Source of the DNA: Sphingobium sp.
GTDB taxonomy: Bacteria > Pseudomonadota > Alphaproteobacteria > Sphingomonadales > Sphingomonadaceae
DNA: 64,000 bases
Reading direction: 5' to 3'
NCBI GenBank assembly: GCA_035196065.1
Contig: CP136575.1
Span: 649,001-713,000 of the forward strand
Each line of letters opens with the position of its first letter. Within the stretch, counting starts at the first letter, position 1. This document shows positions 56,788 through 64,000 of this stretch, in pieces. A model generated the notes under the pieces. It made no database searches. It was not told where the DNA came from and saw only the letters and a program-made list of their open reading frames with translations. The position numbers were made by a program, and so were the translations under genes.

Positions 56788-57434
56788 GCGGCCGGCCTCT
56801 CCTCATTTCGGATTGTGATGAAGTGCTGTTGCACATGATCGTGCCATTCCGCGACTGGCTTGATGAAGTGCACCACATTCATTTCGACCTTGTCCATGGC
56901 GATTGGGGTGAAGCGCTGCGCCACAAGCATGACGGCACGCAGGTTGAGCGCGGTCATGTTTGGAACCTGCTCAACGGCTTTTTCAAGACTGAGATGCACC
57001 GGCAGCAGGCGATTGACGGCGCGGTGGCAGCGATCAACCAGATTGCCGAAATTGCCGATGTCGTCATCCTGACCAATTTGATGGACGAACATAATCAGAG
57101 CCGGGGCGTGCAGTTGCGCGATGTCGGCATCGACGCGCCCGTCTATACCAACCAGGGCGGCAAGGGTGACGCCCTGCGCCGCATCGTCGAGCGCTATCAG
57201 CCGAGCGTTACCGTTTTCGTCGACGATCTGGCGCACCAGCATGAATCGGTTGGCGAAACACTTCCCGATGTCTGGCGTTTGCAGTTTGTCGGTGAACCCA
57301 TTTTATGGCCGCGCGTGAAGACGTCGCCGGCTGCCCATGCGCGCATTGATCGCTGGAGCGAGGCACAGTCGTGGATCAGCAACGCTTTGCTTGCCGGGGT
57401 CGGCGCCCCGATCATTGAAAAGGAAAATATATGA
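56784..57434 (+). CDS. HAD family hydrolase
   Basis: Encodes 216 residues. HAD motif I is ISDCDEVLL at the N-terminus (Asp nucleophile), motif II is VVILTNL, and motif IV is VTVFVDDLAHQ. The cap is small and helical. Substrate unknown; HAD enzymes of this size are phosphatases. Overlaps both DUF3572 and RidA genes by 4 bp, so it is co-translated with them. Confidence 0.85.
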   Translation: MSGRPLLISDCDEVLLHMIVPFRDWLDEVHHIHFDLVHGDWGEALRHKHDGTQVERGHVWNLLNGFFKTEMHRQQAIDGAVAAINQIAEIADVVILTNLMDEHNQSRGVQLRDVGIDAPVYTNQGGKGDALRRIVERYQPSVTVFVDDLAHQHESVGETLPDVWRLQFVGEPILWPRVKTSPAAHARIDRWSEAQSWISNALLAGVGAPIIEKENI

Positions 57435-57901
57435 CCTCCCATGTTGCGCCCGAAGACCGGCTGGTCGAATTGGGCATTACCCTTCCCGAACCCGCCGCGC
57501 CTGTGGCGTCCTATGTTCCCACGGTTGAGGTGGGCGGCATGCTTTTCATTTCGGGCCAAGTCTCCTTTGTCGATGGCGCGTTGATGACTGGCAAGGTCGG
57601 CGATACGCGCGATGAAACCGATGCGATCCTCGCCGCCCAAGGATGTGGTTTGATGTTGATCGCTCAGATGAAAAAGGCGCTAGGTTCGCTCGACCGGGTC
57701 GAACGGATCGTCAAACTCGGCGCATTTGTCGCCTCAACGCCTGATTTTACCGGCCAACCGCGCGTTGCCAATGGTGCGTCCGACCTGATGGAAGCGGTGT
57801 TCGGCGATGCCGGCAAGCATGCGCGCAGCGCCGTTGGCGTACCCGTTCTGCCGCTTGACGCCACGGTTGAGATTGACGCAATTGTGAAGGTCAAGGGCTA
57901 G
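57431..57901 (+). CDS. RidA family protein (enamine/imine deaminase type)
   Basis: Trimeric YjgF/RidA fold of 156 residues: N-terminal RLVELGITLPEPAAPVASYVP, then LFISGQVSFVDG, and C-terminal ARSAVGVPVLPLDATVEIDAIV with the conserved arginine and glutamate region. The N-terminal PEPAAPVASYVP pattern is the YjgH/TdcF-like subgroup. RidA removes reactive enamines made by PLP enzymes. Linked to the HAD gene by ATGA overlap and 17 nt ahead of the DUF482 gene. Confidence 0.92.
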   Translation: MTSHVAPEDRLVELGITLPEPAAPVASYVPTVEVGGMLFISGQVSFVDGALMTGKVGDTRDETDAILAAQGCGLMLIAQMKKALGSLDRVERIVKLGAFVASTPDFTGQPRVANGASDLMEAVFGDAGKHARSAVGVPVLPLDATVEIDAIVKVKG

Positions 57902-57918
57902 CTGTCCGTGCGCTGCAG

Positions 57919-59049
57919 ATGACTGATGTTATCGCTGAAATCGCAACCGGCGTTTGCGCCCTTGATGCAGCGCAGTGGGACAGGCTGAACGTATCGGGCA
58001 ACCCCTTTGTCGGTCATCCCTTTCTATGCGCGCTTGAACAGTCGGGAAGTATCGGGCCGGGCACAGGCTGGTCTGCGGCACCGATAGCGATACGCGATGA
58101 TGCTGGCGCGCTTGCCGGTGCGTTGCCTGCCTATCTGAAGACGCACAGCCAAGGCGAATATGTCTTCGATCATGGCTGGGCCGATGCCTATGAACGGGCG
58201 GGCGGGCGCTATTATCCTAAATTGCAGATTGCTTCGCCTTTCTCGCCGGTTCCGGGTCCGCGCATTTTGGCGCTGGATGAGAGGACTGCCGGGCAATTGT
58301 TGCAAGCTGCCCAAAGCGTCGTGCTCGAAAATGGTCTGTCTTCGGCCCATGCAACTTTCGTTGATGAAGCGCAGTTGCCGTTGTTTCAGGACGCGGGCTG
58401 GCTGATCCGTTCGGGCACTCAGTTTCACTGGACCAATGCCGACTATGCCGATTTTGATGCCTTCATGGCGACGCTCGCTTCGCGCAAGCGGCGCGCAATT
58501 CGCAAGGAGCGGGCGGCCGCGCAGGCTGCGGTTGAAATCGAGATATTGCGTGGCGGCCAGATCAAGCCGCACCATATGGATGCCTTTTGGCTTTTCTATC
58601 AGGATACCGGCATGCGCAAATGGGGGCGGCCCTATCTGACGCGTGCCTTTTTTGATCTTGTTGCGGAAAGCCTGCGCGATTCGATCGTGCTGTTTCTGGC
58701 GCATCGTAATGGCCATCCGGTGGCCGGCGCGCTCAACCTCTTGGGGCCCGACTGCCTCTATGGCCGTTACTGGGGTTGCACAGAGGATATTCCGTTCCTC
58801 CATTTCGAGCTTTGCTATTATCAGGCAATCGACTTTGCGATTGCGCATGGCTTGGCTCGGGTCGAGGCTGGCGCACAGGGCGAGCATAAGCTGGCGCGCG
58901 GCTACCTTCCCACAACAACTTGGTCGGCCCATTATATCGCCGACCCCGGATTTCGCGCAGCGGTTGCCGATTTCCTCGAACGCGAACGGCGCGCGGTTGA
59001 GCGCGAGCAATCTTTTTTGGAGGAATTGGGGCCGTTCAAGCGGGGTTAG
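57919..59049 (+). CDS. DUF482 (COG3146) GNAT/FemAB-like acyltransferase
   Basis: Encodes 376 residues. Features of the DUF482 family are NPFVGHPFLCALEQSGS at the N-terminus, FDHGWADAYERAGGRYYPKLQIASPFSPVPG, and RYWGCTEDIPFLHFELCYYQAIDFAI in the C-terminal half, with the GNAT-like core duplicated as in FemAB. Named as a predicted peptidoglycan biosynthesis acyltransferase in databases, but unproven. Last gene of the DUF3572-HAD-RidA-DUF482 operon. Confidence 0.88.
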   Translation: MTDVIAEIATGVCALDAAQWDRLNVSGNPFVGHPFLCALEQSGSIGPGTGWSAAPIAIRDDAGALAGALPAYLKTHSQGEYVFDHGWADAYERAGGRYYPKLQIASPFSPVPGPRILALDERTAGQLLQAAQSVVLENGLSSAHATFVDEAQLPLFQDAGWLIRSGTQFHWTNADYADFDAFMATLASRKRRAIRKERAAAQAAVEIEILRGGQIKPHHMDAFWLFYQDTGMRKWGRPYLTRAFFDLVAESLRDSIVLFLAHRNGHPVAGALNLLGPDCLYGRYWGCTEDIPFLHFELCYYQAIDFAIAHGLARVEAGAQGEHKLARGYLPTTTWSAHYIADPGFRAAVADFLERERRAVEREQSFLEELGPFKRG

Positions 59050-59061
59050 ACCGCAGCCTGA

Positions 59062-60348
59062 TCAGCGCACGATGGCGCCACCCTTCATTACATGGTCGAC
59101 CGTTTCCAGCAGGCGGATATTGTCTATCGGATCGCCGCTCACAGCAACCAGATCGGCAAAGCGCCCCGGTGCGATGCTGCCCAGATCCGCTTCGCGCCCC
59201 AAAAGCTCGGCCGCTCTAATGGTGGACGACTGGATCGACTGCATTGGCGTCATTCCGTACCGGACCATATAGGCAAATTGGCGGGCATTGAGGCCGTGCG
59301 GATAGACCCCGCTGTCGGTGCCATAGGCAATTTTGACGCCCATTTTGACCGCCTTGGCAAAGCCTGCGCGCTGGACGTCCGTAGTCTCACGATTCTTGCG
59401 GAGATATTCTTCGGGCCAGCCCTCTTTGGTGCCGACCTCGTCGATATAATCGCCATTGTAGATGTCCATGACCAGCCAGACGCCGCTGTCTTTTGCCAGT
59501 TGTAGCGCCTCATCGTCGATCAGGCTGGCATGTTCGATCGACCGGGCACCTGCGCGGATTGCCGCCTTGATGCCCTCTGCACCATGGGCATGGGCGGTGG
59601 CATAGCTGCCCTGCGCCCGCGCTATAGCAATCGCCGCGCGCATTTCCGCTTCTGACAGTTCGGGTGCTCCGGGTTCGGTACCGATGGCGAGCACTGCGCC
59701 TGTGGCGAGAAGTTTCAGGAAATCGGCGCCATTATCGAACAGGAAAGTCGCTTTTTCAGCTGCGGCTTCGGGCCCACGCATTACGCCTAGCCGCATGTCT
59801 GCGGGCAGCTGGTCATTCGGCACAACGCCGTTCAATTCGCCACCGCCGCCGGGATGGGTAAGATAGGCCCCCGCCACGAACATGCGCGGGCCGGGGACGA
59901 GCCCCTGATTGATTGCATCGCGCAATGCGACATCGGTCAGCCCGCGATAGGTGCCGACATCGCGCACCGTCGTAAAGCCGGCGCGCAGCGTGAGCAGCGC
60001 ATTATGCGCGCCATGCAGGGCGGTCAGCTGTGGTGAGGTCTTGATCGGTGCGGCCAGATCCGCGCTTTGACCTGCATCGGCAAGGTGGGTGTGCAGATCG
60101 ATTAGCCCAGGCAACACGGTATAGGCGGACCAGTCGATCCGTTGGGCTCCGGCAGGTGTGGGGCCGCATGGGGCAACCGCGACGATCCGTTCCCCACGCA
60201 CCTCGATGCACTGTCCCTCGGTCGTCGTGCCGGCAATGCTGTCGATCAGCCGGCCGGCTTCGATATATTGGCGGTTGGCAGCGTCAGCAGCGGCAAGCGG
60301 CGCTGCCATCAGCATGGCAAGCAGTGCCGCCAGGCGCGCGATCCGCAT
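59062..60348 (-). CDS. Secreted amidohydrolase family protein (imidazolonepropionase/prolidase-like)
   Basis: Metal-dependent hydrolase of 428 residues with a signal peptide (LAALLAMLMAAPLAAADA). Metal ligands in DLHTHLADAG, the carbamylated-lysine region FLKLLATGAV, AHAHGAEGI, SIEHASLID, and the metal Asp in YGTDSGVYPHG. Homologues are annotated as Xaa-Pro dipeptidases or carboxypeptidases hydrolysing peptides in the periplasm; the substrate here is unknown. Overlaps the popZ stop by one base (TGATG). Confidence 0.88.
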   Translation of the reverse strand: MRIARLAALLAMLMAAPLAAADAANRQYIEAGRLIDSIAGTTTEGQCIEVRGERIVAVAPCGPTPAGAQRIDWSAYTVLPGLIDLHTHLADAGQSADLAAPIKTSPQLTALHGAHNALLTLRAGFTTVRDVGTYRGLTDVALRDAINQGLVPGPRMFVAGAYLTHPGGGGELNGVVPNDQLPADMRLGVMRGPEAAAEKATFLFDNGADFLKLLATGAVLAIGTEPGAPELSEAEMRAAIAIARAQGSYATAHAHGAEGIKAAIRAGARSIEHASLIDDEALQLAKDSGVWLVMDIYNGDYIDEVGTKEGWPEEYLRKNRETTDVQRAGFAKAVKMGVKIAYGTDSGVYPHGLNARQFAYMVRYGMTPMQSIQSSTIRAAELLGREADLGSIAPGRFADLVAVSGDPIDNIRLLETVDHVMKGGAIVR

Positions 60349-60764
60349 CAGCCTTTTTTGGTGATGCGCTCAATCTCGCGCGCGACCATGGCCTCTACTA
60401 TTCCCGGCAGATTGGTGTCGAGCCATTCCTTGAGCATCGGCTTCATCAGTTCGCGCGTCAGCCCCTCCAGCGAGGTTTCGCCCGAGCGTACGATCTGCGG
60501 CGCAACGCCGGGTTCAGAAAGGGTCTGCAAGACCGAAAAGCTCTGGCGCAGGCTTCGCGCTTTTCCGGTGTCGAGCAGTTCTTCTTCACGGTCGTCGCCA
60601 GCTGCTTCGGTCAGTTCGAGGACGTCCTCGTCATGTTCGGAACGGCGCACGTCGCGGGTGGGCTTGCGCGAATTGATCGCGCGCGACCGATCCTCGTCAG
60701 CGATGATCTTCTTGATCGATGAAAGAATGGCTTCCATCGATGGTTCGCTGCGATCATTGGCCAT
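60348..60764 (-). CDS. popZ: Polar organizing protein PopZ (DUF2497)
   Basis: Intrinsically disordered polar hub that in Caulobacter anchors ParB-parS and recruits cell-cycle kinases at the pole. The N-terminal helix EPSMEAILSSIKKIIADEDRS (residues 7-27) and C-terminal oligomerisation helices LTRELMKPMLKEWLDTNLPG / VEAMVAREIERI (about 102-135) are the PopZ signatures; between them lies an acidic linker. At 138 residues it is shorter than Caulobacter PopZ (177), mainly in the linker. It lies 38 nt after tolC in the leftward run. Confidence 0.88.
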   Translation of the reverse strand: MANDRSEPSMEAILSSIKKIIADEDRSRAINSRKPTRDVRRSEHDEDVLELTEAAGDDREEELLDTGKARSLRQSFSVLQTLSEPGVAPQIVRSGETSLEGLTRELMKPMLKEWLDTNLPGIVEAMVAREIERITKKG

Positions 60765-60802
60765 ATTTCGTCTGCCCTGCGTAAGTCTCTCTGATTCCCT
60801 CG

Positions 60803-62266
60803 CTATTGGGGAAGCGGCTCTATTTCTGCCTTTTGCGCGGGTGTGTCAACTGTCCGGCTGGCTTTGACCTGCGGGTCAGCCTGCGATGACCAGTCGTTCC
60901 AAGCATCTTCCACCTTCTGGAAGTCCGCGACCGGATCGTAAAGCGTGCCGCCTTCCAGTCCCAGATCGCGCGCCTCGGCACGACCCATGGCGGCGAGCAG
61001 CGAAAAGCCTGCGACATAGGCGTTGCGCCGCGCTGTCACCAATTGCACCTTGCTTTGCAGCAGCTCCTGCTCGGCATTCAAAATGTCGAGGATTGTGCGG
61101 TTGCCCACGCTGTTCTCGGCGCGAGTGCCTTCAAGCGAGAGTTCGTTTGCAGCCACCGCACGTTCGGATGATGTGATCACGTCAAGCGATGCCCGCCAGC
61201 TGGCATAGGATGCGCGGGTCTGGGCAATGGCTTCACGCTCGGCGGCGATTTCCAGTTCCTGCGCCTGTCCCAGCCGGGCCTGCGCCTGACGAACCTGCGC
61301 CGCCGGCTGACCACCTTGATACAGGGGGATCGTCGCGCGTACGCCGGCCTGCCCGTTCAGCGCGCTATTGTCGGCCTGGAAGCCGGGGATGTTCGACGAC
61401 ACTGAATTGAGCGCGTTGCTATAGCTGCCCTGCGTGAATACGCTGACCGTCGGCAAGCGCGCAGCATTGGCGGCTCGGCGATCATAGCCGGCTGCTTCGC
61501 GGGTTTCACGTGCGGCGATCACATCAGGATTATTGTCGAGTGCAACTTTTACCGCGCTGTCAGGCGTTTCGGGAAGGTTGGGCAATGGCGGCGGAGCTTC
61601 CAGATTTTCGGGGGGCCGGCCGACCAGCTGGATGTAGATTTCCTTTGAGCGGATAAGGTTCGCCCGCGCAGCTTCCATATTGCTGACAGCGAGCGCAAGC
61701 CGCGCTTCTGACTGGGCAACGTCGGTTCGCGTCAGATCGCCAATCTCGAAACGGTCGCGCGTCGCTTCAAGGTTGACCTGCAAAACGCCCACCTGCGCAC
61801 GATTGAGATCGACAATCGCTTCGTCGCGGATCACATCCATATAAGCGCCGACAACAGCAGAGAAAATCGCGCTTTCCGCGCCGCGCAGATTGGCAAAGCC
61901 TGCCTCGACACGGTTTTCCGCTGCACGCACTGCATTCTTGATTCCGCCGCCTGCATACAGCGGCGCGGCGACCGAGGCGTTCACATTAAAGCCGCGTGCC
62001 TGAACGACAGAAGCGCCGCTATCTTGCAGGACATTTTCAAAATAGGTCGGCTGTGCGACCACATCGGGTCGCCCATTGGCCTTTGCCAGCGGAACGCCCT
62101 CGTTGATCGCCTTTTGGCCTTCGCGTGCAGCCGTCAGATTCGGGTTGCTTTGATATGCTGCCAGCAACGCATCGCGCAGCGTTTCTGCCATTGCCGGTGA
62201 TGCTATCACCGCCGATGCGGCGAGCAGCAGGGCAACGGATTTCACCTTTGCGGGTGCGTTCTTCAA
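60803..62266 (-). CDS. tolC: TolC family outer membrane efflux protein
   Basis: Outer membrane channel-tunnel protein of type I secretion and efflux. Signal peptide (VALLLAASAVIASPAMA), duplicated OEP halves with coiled coils: ETLRDALLAAYQSNPNLTAAREGQ, then YKxxx repeats such as GDLTRTDVAQSEARLALAVSN and SVGNRTILDILNAEQELLQSK. 487 residues. Start is TTG at 62266 overlapping the upstream methyltransferase stop (TTGA), with AAGGA 9 nt before it. popZ follows. Confidence 0.94.
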   Translation of the reverse strand: MKNAPAKVKSVALLLAASAVIASPAMAETLRDALLAAYQSNPNLTAAREGQKAINEGVPLAKANGRPDVVAQPTYFENVLQDSGASVVQARGFNVNASVAAPLYAGGGIKNAVRAAENRVEAGFANLRGAESAIFSAVVGAYMDVIRDEAIVDLNRAQVGVLQVNLEATRDRFEIGDLTRTDVAQSEARLALAVSNMEAARANLIRSKEIYIQLVGRPPENLEAPPPLPNLPETPDSAVKVALDNNPDVIAARETREAAGYDRRAANAARLPTVSVFTQGSYSNALNSVSSNIPGFQADNSALNGQAGVRATIPLYQGGQPAAQVRQAQARLGQAQELEIAAEREAIAQTRASYASWRASLDVITSSERAVAANELSLEGTRAENSVGNRTILDILNAEQELLQSKVQLVTARRNAYVAGFSLLAAMGRAEARDLGLEGGTLYDPVADFQKVEDAWNDWSSQADPQVKASRTVDTPAQKAEIEPLPQ

Positions 62267-62907
62267 AATACAAATTCCTTCGCGCGTTCAAAACCCGGCA
62301 GGGCCGCAACTTCAAGATCCGCAAGATTGCGCAGCGCGACATGCCCACCCAGCTTCACGCCGGTAGCGAGCCGGGTGACGGCTCCTTCAATGAGGCCCGT
62401 CACTATGCGTCCGCCCTCGCCCAGTTGGTCCAGCAAGGCAGCCGGCAATTGTTCAACCGCGCCGTCGATGAGGATCAGGCTGTAAGGGCCGTGATCGGGC
62501 GCACCGGCTTGCATCGGGCCTTCAACAAGAGTGATGCCGGGGACATTCGTACGGGCTTGCGCCGCCAATTGCGCGTCATCTTCTACAGCGACAAGTTCGC
62601 TTCCTTGCCCATTCAAAAGGGCGGCAAGATAGCCGGGGCCGGTGCCGACCAACAAAATGCTGTCGGTTGGGGTGATGTCGGCTGCCTGCAACATTTGCCC
62701 GTTGGCGAGCGGCGGATTGAGCATCCGATTGCCGGTCAGCGGTACCGAACGATCCATATAGGCAATGGCGGCTTTTTCGTCCGGGAGGAATTTTTCGCGC
62801 TCGGTCGCCCCCATTGCGGCGATGATCCATGGTTCGATCACGCCATTGGTGCGCAACTGGCTGTCCACCATATTCTGGCGCATTTGGGCAAACTGCGTTG
62901 AATTCAT
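62263..62907 (-). CDS. pcm: Protein-L-isoaspartate O-methyltransferase family protein
   Basis: SAM-dependent methyltransferase of 214 residues. N-terminal MRQNMVDSQLRTNGVIEPWII, SAM loop SILLVGTGPGYLAALLNGQG, acidic motif LVAVEDD, and LILIDGAVEQLPAALLDQL. The family repairs isoaspartate, though the short tolC-linked form in alphaproteobacteria has not been tied firmly to that role. Overlaps tolC by 4 bp. Confidence 0.9.
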   Translation of the reverse strand: MNSTQFAQMRQNMVDSQLRTNGVIEPWIIAAMGATEREKFLPDEKAAIAYMDRSVPLTGNRMLNPPLANGQMLQAADITPTDSILLVGTGPGYLAALLNGQGSELVAVEDDAQLAAQARTNVPGITLVEGPMQAGAPDHGPYSLILIDGAVEQLPAALLDQLGEGGRIVTGLIEGAVTRLATGVKLGGHVALRNLADLEVAALPGFERAKEFVF

Positions 62908-63145
62908 CTACTTTTCCGACTTTTAAGCGCTTGGGTTGCTTGATCGCATCACTGTATTGCGCAGGCAATACAGGAAATCGACTCTTCTTCTAGTCCGGCG
63001 CGGCTGAAAGGCCAAGCCGGTTTCAGACGAAAACCTGTTTTCACTCCGCAAAAGGCAACATTCCGTTCAAAAGCCGATTGCATAAGCCCCCTCCAGCCGC
63101 TAGGGCGCTCGCCTTACCACCGGCGGCAAGATCGCCGCCGCGCGA

Positions 63146-63219
63146 GGCCCGATGGCGGAGTGGTTACGCAGAGGACTGCAAATCCTTGCACGCCGGTTCG
63201 ATTCCGGCTCGGGCCTCCA
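63146..63219 (+). tRNA. tRNA-Cys (anticodon GCA)
   Basis: Acceptor stem GGCCCGA / TCGGGCC, discriminator T, encoded CCA. The anticodon stem GAGGA/TCCTT with loop CTGCAAA gives anticodon GCA at 63178-63180; the T-arm holds GGTTCGATTCC. 74 nt. Confidence 0.96.
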
Positions 63220-63257
63220 CTTCACCTCCCAAAAGATACTATACCCTACGCTGCCGG

Positions 63258-64000
63258 TCAGTTGGCCCAGTAGACATATTCCTGATCCTTGCGCCAAGGC
63301 GCGTTGAGCGGAACGTCGACGCGGATCGGTGCTTCCAGCAGTCCGGGCCATAATGGTTTGGGCAGGCCGGCATTTTGTTCCTCGATCATTCGGCGCATCA
63401 TGGCTACGCGTTCGGGTTCCTGCGCAGCCAGGTTCCTCTGTTCGGTGGGGTCGATCGCCAGATTGTAGAGCCAGACCTTGTTGGGCCGCTTGGCGACCTG
63501 CAGCTTCCAGTCGCCAGCGCGTACAACGCGATAGTCGCCCGATCGCCAGAAGGTGATCTCGCGCCGCTCTTTGGGATTGAACAGGTTATAGCTGTCCATC
63601 TTGCGGTCGCTCGGCACCTCCGCCCCCGCGGCCGCAGCGATTGTCGCGAACATGTCGAGATGCTGGGCGACGTCGGGGCGGGTTGTGCCAGCTGGGATCG
63701 TCGCTGGCCAACGCATCAGCAACGGCACGCGAATGCCACCTTCAAAAAAGGTGCCCTTATATCCCCGATAAGGCTTATTATGGTCGGCAATCCCTGTGTA
63801 CCAAGCGCCGCCATTGTCGCTGGTAAAGATCACCAGCGTATTTTGGTCGAGCCCCGTGGCCTTCAGTTTCGCCAATATGTCACCGATCCGACGATCGAGC
63901 TGGCGGACCATTGCGCCATAGACGCGCTGGGTGTGATCCTTGATCTGCGGCAGCGCGTCATAGTCCGATTTCAGCGCCTGCAGCGGTGTGTGCGGCGCAT
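63258..64000 (-). CDS. Sulfatase (C-terminal part, cut by the window edge)
   Basis: The frame is open from the right edge, so this is the C-terminal 247 residues of an arylsulfatase-type enzyme. Recognisable blocks are APHTPLQALKSDYDAL, RQLDRRIGDILAKLKATGLDQNT, FTSDNGGAWYTG with a metal Asp-Asn pair, and YRGYKGTFFEGGIRVPLLMRWP. The formylglycine Cys or Ser site lies off the window, so activity and class cannot be stated. It converges with tRNA-Cys. Confidence 0.88.
   Translation of the reverse strand, partial: APHTPLQALKSDYDALPQIKDHTQRVYGAMVRQLDRRIGDILAKLKATGLDQNTLVIFTSDNGGAWYTGIADHNKPYRGYKGTFFEGGIRVPLLMRWPATIPAGTTRPDVAQHLDMFATIAAAAGAEVPSDRKMDSYNLFNPKERREITFWRSGDYRVVRAGDWKLQVAKRPNKVWLYNLAIDPTEQRNLAAQEPERVAMMRRMIEEQNAGLPKPLWPGLLEAPIRVDVPLNAPWRKDQEYVYWAN

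Noticed and set aside
61503-61512. GTTTCACGTG, part of a parS-like sequence in tolC
   Set aside because: Only one half matches; the other half (CGGCGA) breaks the palindrome.

Overview
The window is a 64 kb piece of an alphaproteobacterial chromosome, most likely a sphingomonad of moderate GC content (Sphingorhabdus or Sphingopyxis-like). The evidence is the protein set (DUF1491, DUF3572, PopZ, DivK, long-form HPF, a DUF4402 fimbrial cluster), tight ATGA/TGATG gene overlaps, frequent GTG/TTG starts, and the alphaproteobacterial synteny ppsR-maf-aroE-coaE-dnaQ // hemE-hemJ-rho ... mnmE-mnmG-rsmG-parA-parB. The genus is inference. No IS element, prophage, CRISPR array or integrase was seen, so this is mostly core chromosome.

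Layout. 0.1-9 kb: secreted M3 peptidase, a winged-helix regulator, tRNA-Val, a TlpA lipoprotein, then argH-lipoprotein-lysA-siroheme synthase-proC. 9-15 kb: a leftward run (sleB, DUF1491, ptsN, hpf, dnaQ, coaE, aroE, maf, ppsR). 15.05-15.35 kb: the only gene-free stretch over 300 bp. It has DnaA-box-like 9-mers, an AT-rich tract and GANTC sites, and it divides leftward from rightward genes; I read it as the replication origin. 15.4-26.5 kb: a rightward run with hemE, hemJ, rho, a TerC-type membrane protein, mnmE, mnmG, rsmG, parA and parB, with three parS palindromes 7-9 kb from the origin. 26.7-31 kb: a DUF4402 pilin-like protein, a PapD-like chaperone and an usher-like outer-membrane protein. 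31-36 kb: formaldehyde detoxification (fghA), mobA, tRNA-Gly, a pabB-pabC fusion, an aspartate aminotransferase and a small membrane protein behind a perfect CtrA motif. 36-48 kb: a leftward TCA block (lpdA, odhB, sucA, sucD, mdh; then sdhB with a thioesterase and zapE). 48-51 kb: a divergent ATP-grasp/PLP-enzyme pair. 51-56 kb: rplM-rpsI, ctaA, a DsbD-like protein, divK. 56-59 kb: DUF3572, HAD, RidA and DUF482 genes. 59-64 kb: amidohydrolase, popZ, tolC, pcm, tRNA-Cys and a sulfatase cut by the right edge.

How it fits together. The window carries much of the chromosome replication, segregation and polarity equipment: origin, ParA/ParB/parS, the PopZ polar anchor, the DivK regulator and a CtrA motif. 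The second theme is central metabolism: the 2-oxoglutarate dehydrogenase complex with SucD, Mdh and SdhB, but no SucC or SdhA beside them. The least characterised loci are the DUF4402 chaperone-usher cluster and the divergent ATP-grasp/PLP pair.
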